DNA of 44,852 nucleotides from Gammaproteobacteria bacterium (GTDB taxonomy: Bacteria > Pseudomonadota > Gammaproteobacteria > Steroidobacterales > Steroidobacteraceae), in NCBI GenBank assembly GCA_028293805.1, contig JAQGOC010000002.1:1-44852 (forward strand). Reading direction: 5' to 3'. This document shows, one piece after another, positions 33,712 to 41,230 of this stretch (positions within the stretch are counted from its first letter, which is position 1; the number at the start of each line of letters is the position of its first letter). Below the pieces are notes generated by a model. It searched no databases and was not told the DNA's origin. It worked only from the letters and a program-made list of their open reading frames with translations. The position numbers were made by a program, and so were the translations under genes.

Positions 33712-34794
33712 ATGAGCCGTGATCTACTGGACAATCCGCTGGGTACCGATGGCTTCGAGTTCGTGGAGTTCACGGGCCCGGATCCGCAGGCCATCGCCCG
33801 CCAATTCACCGCCATGGGATTCACCGCCGTGGCCAAGCACAAGTCCAAGAACGTGCTCCGCTATCGTCAGGGCGACATCAACTTCATCCTGAACATGGAG
33901 CCGCAGGGGCCCGCCGCGAAGTTCCGGCAGGCGCACGGTCCCTCGGCCAACGCGATGGCGTTTCGCGTGAAGGATGCCGGAAAGGCCCTGCGGCTCGCTC
34001 TCGAGCGCGGCGCACGGGAAGTGAAGGGGCCGGTGGGACCGATGGAGCTCAACATTCCGGCCATCGAGGGCATCGGCGGCTCCTATCTCTACCTCGTCGA
34101 TCGCTACGGCGCGCAGGAGATCTACGAGATCGATTTCGTTCCCATCGAAGGCGCCGCCGCGCTGGAGAAAGCGAACGGTGTCGGCCTCACCTACCTCGAT
34201 CATCTGACGCACAACGTGTCCCGCGGCAACATGCGGACCTGGGCGGACTTCTACGAGCGGGTGTTCAATTTCCGCGAGATCCGTTATTTCGACATCGAGG
34301 GCAAGGTCACCGGCCTGTTTTCAAAGGCCATGACCAGTGCCTGCGGCAAGATCCGCATCCCGCTGAACGAGAGCCAGGACGACAAGTCGCAGATCGAGGA
34401 GTTTCTGCACGCCTACCAGGGAGAAGGCATTCAGCACCTGGCGCTCGGGACCGCCGACATCCACGCCACGGTGCAAAACATGCGTGCCCGAGGCGTGCGT
34501 TTCCAGGACACCGTGGAAGCGTACTTCGACGGGATCGACGCGCGGGTGCCGGGGCATGGGGAAGACGTCGAGCGGCTGCGGGCGAATCGCATTCTCATCG
34601 ACGGAGCCCCTACCGAAGGTCAGGGCCTGCTGCTGCAGATCTTCACCGAAAATGCAATCGGCCCGATCTTCTTCGAGATCATCCAGCGCAAGGGCAACGA
34701 AGGCTTCGGCGAGGGCAATTTCAAGGCGCTGTTCGAATCCCTGGAGCTCGATCAGATCCGGCGTGGTGTCCTCACCGTGGGCGAGAATGTCTAG
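33712..34794 (+). CDS. hppD: 4-hydroxyphenylpyruvate dioxygenase
   Basis: Non-haem iron dioxygenase that turns 4-hydroxyphenylpyruvate into homogentisate in tyrosine degradation. The protein has 360 residues, normal for bacterial enzymes. The iron ligands are His164 in YLDHLTHN, His242 in GIQHLAL and Glu322 in FFEIIQRKG. IRIPLNES and the C-terminal GEGNFKALFES segment are typical. The ATG at 33712 has GAGGAG upstream; an earlier start at 33646 would lie inside the leader. The gene overlaps marR by 8 bases. No homogentisate dioxygenase, maleylacetoacetate isomerase or fumarylacetoacetase is in the window, so the rest of the pathway must be elsewhere. Confidence 0.97.
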   Translation: MSRDLLDNPLGTDGFEFVEFTGPDPQAIARQFTAMGFTAVAKHKSKNVLRYRQGDINFILNMEPQGPAAKFRQAHGPSANAMAFRVKDAGKALRLALERGAREVKGPVGPMELNIPAIEGIGGSYLYLVDRYGAQEIYEIDFVPIEGAAALEKANGVGLTYLDHLTHNVSRGNMRTWADFYERVFNFREIRYFDIEGKVTGLFSKAMTSACGKIRIPLNESQDDKSQIEEFLHAYQGEGIQHLALGTADIHATVQNMRARGVRFQDTVEAYFDGIDARVPGHGEDVERLRANRILIDGAPTEGQGLLLQIFTENAIGPIFFEIIQRKGNEGFGEGNFKALFESLELDQIRRGVLTVGENV

Positions 34795-35269
34795 CGCGGC
34801 CGGTGAGCCGATTTCCAGCCTGAAGCTCGACAGCTATCTGCCGTACCGGTTATCCGTTGCTTCCAATGCCGTGTCCCGGCTCATTGCCCGCGCCTACGAG
34901 GATCGCTTCGGGCTCACCATTGCGCAGTGGCGCCTCATCGCGGTGTTGGCCGAGGACGGCCCGCTCACGCAGCAGGCCATAGGCTCTCGCACCGTCATGG
35001 ACAAAGTGACGGTGAGTCGGGCGACTCAGGGTCTCGTGAAACGCAGACTCGTTCAGCGCGCGCCCCACGATGCGGATGGCCGCTCGCATCGCCTCGCGCT
35101 TGCCAAGGCCGGTACTCGCTTATACCGGGAAGTCGCACCGGTCGCGCTCGAATACGAGGCCAGGCTGCTGCAGCAGTTCGAGCCTTCGGCGGTGGCAGGT
35201 CTCAAGCAGCTCTTGCTGCATCTCGAGCGGGTCGCCGAGGAGTTGGCCGCCGGTGATGGCGGCCGCTAG
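34787..35269 (+). CDS. MarR-family transcriptional regulator, probable repressor of hppD
   Basis: A 160-residue winged-helix regulator whose ATG (34787) lies inside the last codons of hppD, so the two are translated together. The DNA-binding core is seen in FGLTIAQWRLIAVLAEDGPLT (two pieces), the recognition helix region MDKVTVSRATQGLVKRRLV and the wing APHDADGRSHRLAL, followed by dimer helices at the C-terminus. The linkage and the palindrome at 33627-33644 argue for autoregulation of the hppD-marR operon, released by an aromatic acid such as 4-hydroxyphenylpyruvate or homogentisate. The ligand is inference. Confidence 0.93.
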   Translation: MSSAAGEPISSLKLDSYLPYRLSVASNAVSRLIARAYEDRFGLTIAQWRLIAVLAEDGPLTQQAIGSRTVMDKVTVSRATQGLVKRRLVQRAPHDADGRSHRLALAKAGTRLYREVAPVALEYEARLLQQFEPSAVAGLKQLLLHLERVAEELAAGDGGR

Positions 35270-35398
35270 CGCTTCAGATCCGCACGCCCGCCGCCATGTC
35301 GGCGCAAGAACGCAGCTCGCGCGAGGGCGCAGGCATGGCCACTGCTCGTTGCCAGGGGCTCATTGCCAGAACGTGCTACGAACTGGTTGAATCGGGAC

Positions 35399-36688
35399 AT
35401 GCAGACCACTCTCGCCGAAATGATCCGGGACACCCCGCAGGGACGCGAAGCCGACGCCATTTTGCGCTCCTGCGTGCATTGCGGCTTTTGTCTGGCCACC
35501 TGTCCCACTTACCGGTTGCTCGGCGACGAGCTGGACAGTCCCCGGGGCCGCATCTATCTCATGAAGCAGATGCTTGAGGGAGAGCCGGTCACTGCGCGCA
35601 CGCAATTGCATCTCGATCGCTGCCTCACGTGTCGCGCGTGTGAAACCACCTGCCCGTCGGGGGTGAAGTACGGGAGATTGCTCGACATCGGGCGTGCGAT
35701 AACCGAGGAGCGGGTCGAACGGCCGCCCCTTTCGGCGCTGAAACGTTATGTGCTCCGTAAGATGTTGCCTCACAGGCGGCGCTTCGCGACGCTGCTGGGC
35801 CTTGCGCGCATGGCGCGTTGGATTCTACCGCGTGAAATCCGGGTGAAGATTCCGCAGAGGCGCACCTCATCCTCCCGGCAGCTGCTTTGGCCGGCCGCGC
35901 GCCATCAACGCAGAATGATCGTTCTGGAAGGGTGTGTTCAGCCGGCGCTGGAACCGGGTATCAACATTGCCGCTGCCCGGGTGTTGGACGAAATCGGCAT
36001 CTCGGCGCTACGCGCCACCGGGGCGGGATGTTGTGGTGCCGTTGCACATCATCTGTCCGCCCACGACGAGACTTTGCAACAGCTCCGGCGCAATATCGAC
36101 GCACTGTGGCCTCACGTTCAGTCCGGTGTCGAGGCGATCATCGTAACCGCGAGCGCCTGTTCGCTGATGGTCGGCGACTACGGCCATCTGCTGAGGGAGG
36201 ATCCCGACTATGCCGAACGGGCGGCGCGGGTGAGCGAGCTTGCCCGCGACATCAGCCAGGTCATGCTCGCCGAAGCTGGAGCGCTACGGCAAGCGTTGCG
36301 TCATGCCGCCCGCGCTTCCGGGACAGCGATTGGTGCAGCGCCGGTCGCGCCAGCTTTGGCAGAGGTCAAGGTCGCGTTTCATTCGCCCTGCACCTTGCAG
36401 CACGGTTTAAAGATCAACGGGGCGGTCGAATCCCTGCTGGTCGAGGCGGGATTCTCACTCACTCCGGTGCCGGACGGCCATCTGTGTTGCGGCTCCGCGG
36501 GCACCTATTCGATACTGCAGCCTGAGTTGTCTGAGCGGTTGCGCGCCGATAAAGTGGCCGCGTTGAGCCAAGGCAGTCCAGCTGTTATCGCAACCGCCAA
36601 CATCGGGTGCCTCACCCACATTCGCGGCGGCACGTCCGTACCCGTACGGCATTGGATAGAGTTGATTGCCGACCGACTGCACGCTTAG
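35399..36688 (+). CDS. glcF: Glycolate oxidase iron-sulfur subunit
   Basis: A 429-residue GlcF-type protein. Two 4Fe-4S clusters are bound by Cys25/28/31/35 (CVHCGFCLATCP) and Cys75/78/81/85 (CLTCRACETTCPSG). Two CCG domains follow, seen in GCVQPALEPG...GAGCCGAVAHH and the later FHSPCTLQHG...HLCCGSAGTY, as in other HdrD/GlcF proteins. The start at ATG 35399 gives the usual GlcF beginning MQTTLAEMIRDTP. GlcF works with flavin subunits GlcD and GlcE to oxidise glycolate and feed quinones. No glcD or glcE lies next to it here, so either they are elsewhere or this copy serves another flavin partner. Confidence 0.92.
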   Translation: MQTTLAEMIRDTPQGREADAILRSCVHCGFCLATCPTYRLLGDELDSPRGRIYLMKQMLEGEPVTARTQLHLDRCLTCRACETTCPSGVKYGRLLDIGRAITEERVERPPLSALKRYVLRKMLPHRRRFATLLGLARMARWILPREIRVKIPQRRTSSSRQLLWPAARHQRRMIVLEGCVQPALEPGINIAAARVLDEIGISALRATGAGCCGAVAHHLSAHDETLQQLRRNIDALWPHVQSGVEAIIVTASACSLMVGDYGHLLREDPDYAERAARVSELARDISQVMLAEAGALRQALRHAARASGTAIGAAPVAPALAEVKVAFHSPCTLQHGLKINGAVESLLVEAGFSLTPVPDGHLCCGSAGTYSILQPELSERLRADKVAALSQGSPAVIATANIGCLTHIRGGTSVPVRHWIELIADRLHA

Positions 36689-36707
36689 CGCCTTTTGCGG
36701 GAGAGTG

Positions 36708-37859
36708 ATGGATAGCGCGACGATGCCCACCCGACTGCTCATCGTCGACGATGAGCTCGCGCAGGTTCAGGCGCTGTGCGAAACCCTCATCCCGGAGGGC
36801 TACTCCGCGACCGGCTTCACGTCGGTGGCGCAAGCGCTGGACGCGTTGCGCGCCGGGAAATTCGACATCGTGCTCACCGATCTCACCATGCCGGAGATGG
36901 ACGGAATCGCGTTCCTGCGCGCCGTGAACAGAATCGATCCCGACGTGGTGGGTATCGTCATGACCGGCCACGGTACGATCGCAACGGCGGTCGAAGCCAT
37001 GAAGGCCGGTGCGCTCGATTACATTCTCAAGCCATTCAACCTCAGCGTCATTCTCCGGATGCTCGCCCGAACGCAGGCCATGCAGCGCCTCCGCCGTGAA
37101 AACACGGCGCTCTTGCAACGACTGGGCGAACGCACGGTTGAACTCGAAGCGGCCAACCGTGAGTTGCGCGCCGCGAACCGCGAATTGGAAGCGTTCAGCT
37201 ACTCCGTGTCGCATGATCTGCGCGCTCCGCTGCGCACGATCGCAGGCCTCGTCCAGGTGCTGCTGGAGGACTTTGGCGCCCGGATGCCATCGGGCGCACA
37301 GGCGCACGTGACGACGATCTCGGGGCAGGCGCTGCGCATGGCGCAGTTGATCGAGGATCTGCTGCGCCTGTCGCACCTGGGGCGCCAGGCGCTGAGCAAG
37401 GAGCCGGTCGACGTCGCAAGCCTCGTGCACGAGGTGGTCAGCGAGCTGCGCCCGCTCGAGGGGGACCGGAAGATCGAGATCAGGGTGGGCGAGCTGCCTC
37501 AGGCCGCCGCCGACCCTTCGCTGTTGCGGCAGGTGTTCGTCAACCTCGTGTCCAACGCGCTCAAATTCACCCGGCAGCGGCCCAGCGCTGTCATCCGGAT
37601 AGAGGGATCGATGCAGACGGGCGGCAGCACGTATTCCGTGGCGGATAACGGTGCCGGCTTCGATATGGGCCACGCGGATCAGCTGTTCCGGATCTTTCAA
37701 CGCCTGCACCGGGCCGACGAGTTCGAAGGCACCGGCGTCGGCCTGTCGATCGCGCAGCGGATCGTCGAGCGCCATGGCGGCAAAATCTGGGCGCAGGCGC
37801 AGGAGGATCGCGGCGCGACGTTCTCGTTCAGCCTTCCGGAGCAGGGCACGTTCGTCTGA
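36708..37859 (+). CDS. Receiver-first histidine kinase (REC-HisKA-HATPase)
   Basis: A 383-residue soluble protein with an N-terminal receiver (about 8-125; acceptor Asp58 in VLTDLTMP, Lys108 in ILKPFN). A coiled-coil linker (about 125-160, LEAANRELRAANRELEAF) leads to HisKA with His169 in SVSHDLRAPLRTI and HATPase_c with VNLVSNALKF, DNGAGFDM and GTGVGLSIAQR. Kinases of this order are often switched by phosphorylation of their own receiver from another kinase, or work with phytochromes. ATG 36708 has GGGAGAG upstream. It follows glcF by 19 bp, so it may be co-transcribed, though a functional link is not evident. Confidence 0.92.
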   Translation: MDSATMPTRLLIVDDELAQVQALCETLIPEGYSATGFTSVAQALDALRAGKFDIVLTDLTMPEMDGIAFLRAVNRIDPDVVGIVMTGHGTIATAVEAMKAGALDYILKPFNLSVILRMLARTQAMQRLRRENTALLQRLGERTVELEAANRELRAANRELEAFSYSVSHDLRAPLRTIAGLVQVLLEDFGARMPSGAQAHVTTISGQALRMAQLIEDLLRLSHLGRQALSKEPVDVASLVHEVVSELRPLEGDRKIEIRVGELPQAAADPSLLRQVFVNLVSNALKFTRQRPSAVIRIEGSMQTGGSTYSVADNGAGFDMGHADQLFRIFQRLHRADEFEGTGVGLSIAQRIVERHGGKIWAQAQEDRGATFSFSLPEQGTFV

Positions 37860-37913
37860 CTCGACCGGTTCGGTGAAGCTCTATCCCGTCGAGGCGGCGA
37901 TAGTGAATGCCGG

Positions 37914-39290
37914 TCACAGCGTACAGGGTATCTCGAATACCACGCGAAGCCCCCGCCCGTCGGCGCCGCTCTCAGCTCGGATCCGCCCGTGGTGGAGCTC
38001 GATGATGCCACGGCATATCGCGAGTCCCAGGCCGCTGCCGTTGTCCCCGCCGTCAGTGCGCTCGCCGCCCTGACGGTCCAGGCGCACGAAGCGCTCGAAG
38101 ATGCGTTCGCGCTGGTCGGCCGGCACACCGGGACCCTGATCTGCGACGCTCACGCGCCAGACCCCGTCACCCACTGACGAATGCAAAGTGATTAGGCTCT
38201 CGTGCGGCGAGGCATCAAACGCGTTCGCAAGAAGATTCAACAGAACCTGACGGATGCGGTGCTCCTCGAAAGCGACCATGCCTTGCCCCTCGCTGATCAG
38301 TGCGAATTGCCGGCCATGGTGCTCGGCCAGTACGCGCGCGTCCTGGGCGAACATCTGCAGGAAGAGCACCGGATCGTGGGGTTCGAGGGCAAGCGTGATG
38401 GCGCGCGCCTCCGCGCGCGAGAGAAACAGCAATTCCTCGATGATCCGGCTCAGGCGCGCAACCTCTTCGAGCTGGATCTGCAGGGCTTCTTCGTGGGCCG
38501 GCGCCAGAGCGCCGCTCACGAGGAGCTTTTCAGCCTGCAGGCGCACGAGCGACAGGGGAGTCTTGAGCTCGTGGGAGGCTTCCGCCGTGAAGCGCCGGAT
38601 CTGATTGAACGAATACTCGAGGCGGTCGAACATCTGATTCAGCAGCTGCGCCAGCTCGGAGATCTCGTCACGCACCTGCCCGACCGGGATACGCTCGCTC
38701 AGATTATCCGACCCGATTCGTCTGGCGGTCTCGTGTATGAGACGCACCGGCCGCAGGGCAACCCGGCTCAATGCGACACCGATGACGACGCTCAATACGA
38801 GCATCGCCCCGAGCAGAGCCGAGCAGACCTCTACGTAAGCCTCCATGACCTTGCGGATCTGCCGCAAGGGGGTGGCCACCGTGACATCGAAGGGCGGCAA
38901 CGGAAATTCCGCGACGCGCAGCTCGCCGATGCCTTTCATCTTCGCGTTGTAGAATTGTTCGCCCTTGACGTCCGGGATGGGCCGCCGCTCCAGATTGTTG
39001 GAGTAGAACAGGATGCCATCCTGCCGGTGGCTGTCGATGTCGATGTAGAAGAGGACGGAGGCGTATTCCGTCGTCTCGCGGATCCGCTCGTCGATGACCG
39101 CGGAGTCGAGCGTCGCGTAGTCCGAACCCAGGCGGGCGCGGATCTGCTGGAATTCGGCGGTGTTCAGCAGATCGAGGCCATGGACGAGGTATTTCTGCAG
39201 CAGCTGGTAGCCGACCACGAACAGGCAGGCCAGGGTGATGGTCGCCGCGAGTGCGTACCATGCGGCCAGACGCAGACTGATCGATTTCAC
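37914..39290 (-). CDS. Sensor histidine kinase (CusS/QseC-like) of the RND-linked two-component system
   Basis: A 458-residue membrane kinase from GTG 39290: helix 1 (about 6-30), a periplasmic sensor domain (about 31-155), helix 2 (about 156-180), HAMP (about 178-232) and HisKA with His240 in EASHELKTPLS. The ATP domain has LLNLLANAFDAS, DQGPGVP and GSGLGLAIC. A much longer frame to 39758 exists but overlaps the regulator gene and its N-terminal part is Arg/Ala-rich nonsense. The GTG overlaps the regulator's stop (GTGA), so kinase and regulator are made together. It likely senses a toxic metal or compound and signals to the regulator that controls the divergent efflux genes. Confidence 0.93.
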   Translation of the reverse strand: MKSISLRLAAWYALAATITLACLFVVGYQLLQKYLVHGLDLLNTAEFQQIRARLGSDYATLDSAVIDERIRETTEYASVLFYIDIDSHRQDGILFYSNNLERRPIPDVKGEQFYNAKMKGIGELRVAEFPLPPFDVTVATPLRQIRKVMEAYVEVCSALLGAMLVLSVVIGVALSRVALRPVRLIHETARRIGSDNLSERIPVGQVRDEISELAQLLNQMFDRLEYSFNQIRRFTAEASHELKTPLSLVRLQAEKLLVSGALAPAHEEALQIQLEEVARLSRIIEELLFLSRAEARAITLALEPHDPVLFLQMFAQDARVLAEHHGRQFALISEGQGMVAFEEHRIRQVLLNLLANAFDASPHESLITLHSSVGDGVWRVSVADQGPGVPADQRERIFERFVRLDRQGGERTDGGDNGSGLGLAICRGIIELHHGRIRAESGADGRGLRVVFEIPCTL

Positions 39291-39952
39291 AGCAGCTGGT
39301 AGCCGACGCCGCGCACGGTCTTGAAGAGCGGCTTGTCCAATTGTTTCTCGAGCTTCGCCCGCAGCCGGCTCATGTAGACATCCAGCAGGTTCGTGTCCAC
39401 ATCGAAGTGCGAGGCCCAGATCTTTTCCGAGATGAGCGTGCGCGTGAGGATGCGTCCCGGGTTTTGCATGAAGATCTCGAGCAGCGCGAACTCCCGCCGC
39501 GTGAGATCGACGGGTTGGCCATTGAGATGAGCGGTCTGCTTCAGCAGGTCCAGACGCAGGGCTCCCCGCTCCAGTACGGTCTCTTTCACATCGGATTGCC
39601 GCCGCAACTGCGAGCGCACGCGGGCCAGCAGCTCCTCGAGGCTGAATGGCTTCGAGAGATAGTCGTCGGCCCCCACGTCCAGGCCTTTGACCCGGTCCTG
39701 AACGGCATCGCGGGCGCTCAAGATCAGCACCGGCTCCTTGAATCCGCCCTTGCGCCACTCGCGCAGCAGATCCAGTCCGTCCCCATCCGGCAGCCCGAGA
39801 TCCAGAATGATGAGGTCGTAGGATGTCTCACACAATGCATCGCGAGCGGCGGCGCAGGAGCGGGCCCAGGCCACCGTGTAGGAGCGCTCGGTGAGTCCTT
39901 GCTTCAGAAGCTGGGCGAGGCGCTGCTGGTCTTCGACAATCAGAATTTTCAC
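39287..39952 (-). CDS. OmpR-family response regulator
   Basis: A 221-residue regulator starting at GTG 39952. Receiver (1-118) with Asp51 in LIILDLGLPD and Lys101 in YLSKPFS, then a winged-helix DNA-binding domain (about 128-220) with LTRREFALLEIF, FDVDTNLLDVYMSRLRAK and KTVRGVGYQL, as in CusR, CopR and QseB. GGAG about ten bases upstream supports this start; the frame continues to 40036 without Shine-Dalgarno. The direct repeats at 40065-40092 lie in the shared control region and are a natural binding site. Confidence 0.95.
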   Translation of the reverse strand: MKILIVEDQQRLAQLLKQGLTERSYTVAWARSCAAARDALCETSYDLIILDLGLPDGDGLDLLREWRKGGFKEPVLILSARDAVQDRVKGLDVGADDYLSKPFSLEELLARVRSQLRRQSDVKETVLERGALRLDLLKQTAHLNGQPVDLTRREFALLEIFMQNPGRILTRTLISEKIWASHFDVDTNLLDVYMSRLRAKLEKQLDKPLFKTVRGVGYQLL

Positions 39953-40064
39953 GACACGAGGCGCTCCGGGGACCGATCCGGCCCGCGCAGGCAGGCGGGT
40001 ACCGCACTCAAGTATACGGCCGCGGGCCCAAAGCACGAGCCTGCGCCGGTTTTCTGAATTTCCA

Positions 40065-40092
40065 TTCAGGATGCCTTCAGGTTCTTGTCAGG
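40065..40092. promoter_or_regulatory. Three hexamers at 11-bp steps, candidate response-regulator site
   Basis: TTCAGG at 40065-40070, TTCAGG at 40076-40081 and GTCAGG at 40087-40092 begin exactly 11 bp apart, so all three fall on one face of the helix. OmpR/PhoB-family regulators bind such 11-bp tandem half-sites. The array lies 113 bp from the regulator start and 66 bp from the beta-propeller gene start, so the regulator next door probably controls both directions. TTGTCA (40085-40090) inside it resembles a -35 box. Confidence 0.6.
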
Positions 40093-40157
40093 ATGACCGT
40101 TTACTGTCGCCTTCCCGGAAATGGCCACGGAAGGTCCGCGGCCTCGAGAGGACTAAC

Positions 40158-41204
40158 TTGAGAAAACGCACCATCGGTATTGCATTCCTTGCCGCCGGCG
40201 CCTTTGCAGCTTGCAATGCCGCCTCTGCCGCCACCTCTCCCAACTACCACGTGATCGCACGTTATGCGGTGGGCGGCCAGGACACGGGTTACGACTACCT
40301 GCGGCTGGATCCGGCCTCGCATCGCCTCTTCGTGGCGCATGGCATGCGCGTGGAAGTGCTCGACTCCGACTCCGGCAAAAAGGTCGGTGAGATCTCCGAC
40401 ACGGCCGGAGTGCATGGGATCGCCTTCGCCACGGAATTCGGCCACGGCTTCACCAGCAACGGGCTCGCACGCACCGTCACGATGTTTGATCTGGCGACGC
40501 TGAAGACGCTTAGGGTGATCAAATACACCGGCGTCAAGCCCGACTCCATCAACTACGATCCCGAGACGCACCGCGTGTTCGTGGTAAACGGGGCCGAGAC
40601 CGGCGACGTTTCCGTCATCGACGCCATCAGCGGCGCGATCATCGCGACGGTGCCGCTCGCGGGCGGCAAGCTCGAGGAGATGCAGCTCGATGGCCAGGGG
40701 CACGCCTTCGTGAACGATGAGGAGCAGAACGTCGTTCACGTGTTCGATACCCACACCCTGGCGCAGCTGGCCACCTGGTCCACGCTTCCGGGGGAAGAAC
40801 CGACCGGGCTCGCTTTCGACAAGCAGCGGCACCGGCTCTTTGCCGCCTGCGGTAACAACAAGCTCGTGGTACTCGACAGCAACAGTGGCAAGGTCGTGGC
40901 AACAGCGGCGATCGGTGAAGATCCGGATGGAGCGGTGTTCGATCCCAAAACGAAACGTATCCTCGTCTCCAATCGCGATGGCACGCTGAGCGTCGTGGAT
41001 GGAGGCGCGGGGGATAAATACCCCACGATTCAGACAGTCAAGACGGAGCCGTTCGCGCGCACGATCGCCCTGGATGAGCGTAACGGACGAGCGTATCTGC
41101 CCACCGCCAAGTTCGGACCGACGCCGCAACCCACCGCACAAAGTCCCAAGCCGAGGCCCGTGATGGCGGCCGAGAGCTTCGTCGTACTGGTCGTCGGCGA
41201 GTAA
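40158..41204 (+). CDS. Exported YVTN-type beta-propeller protein in efflux operon
   Basis: A 348-residue protein starting at TTG 40158, which follows GAGAGGAC; it begins with a good signal peptide (RKRTIGIAFLAAGAFAACNAASA). Repeated blades contain YDYLRLDPASHRLFVAHG, GIAFATEFGHGFTSNG, DSINYDPETHRVFVVNG, TGLAFDKQRHRLFAACG and DGAVFDPKTKRILVSN, the YncE/YVTN lactonase-like propeller pattern. No enzyme active site is recognisable. It is the first gene of the operon with a TolC-type lipoprotein, an RND adaptor and an RND pump, and faces the two-component genes. It may bind the efflux substrate or a metal in the periplasm; the role is unknown. Confidence 0.88.
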   Translation: MRKRTIGIAFLAAGAFAACNAASAATSPNYHVIARYAVGGQDTGYDYLRLDPASHRLFVAHGMRVEVLDSDSGKKVGEISDTAGVHGIAFATEFGHGFTSNGLARTVTMFDLATLKTLRVIKYTGVKPDSINYDPETHRVFVVNGAETGDVSVIDAISGAIIATVPLAGGKLEEMQLDGQGHAFVNDEEQNVVHVFDTHTLAQLATWSTLPGEEPTGLAFDKQRHRLFAACGNNKLVVLDSNSGKVVATAAIGEDPDGAVFDPKTKRILVSNRDGTLSVVDGGAGDKYPTIQTVKTEPFARTIALDERNGRAYLPTAKFGPTPQPTAQSPKPRPVMAAESFVVLVVGE

Positions 41205-41230
41205 CACACGGCTCTTCGCGAGAATCACTC

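Noticed and set aside
36612..37775. 387-residue minus-strand frame
   Set aside because: Antisense to the receiver-first kinase, which has intact Asp58 and His169 motifs.
38202..39302. 366-residue plus-strand frame
   Set aside because: Antisense to the histidine kinase gene; no recognisable motif.
39291..39758. N-terminal extension of the histidine kinase frame
   Set aside because: It overlaps the response regulator out of frame and is Arg/Ala/Pro-rich; the GTG at 39290 with GTGA overlap is the sensible start.
40101..41228. 375-residue minus-strand frame
   Set aside because: Antisense to the beta-propeller gene, whose blades and signal peptide are clear.
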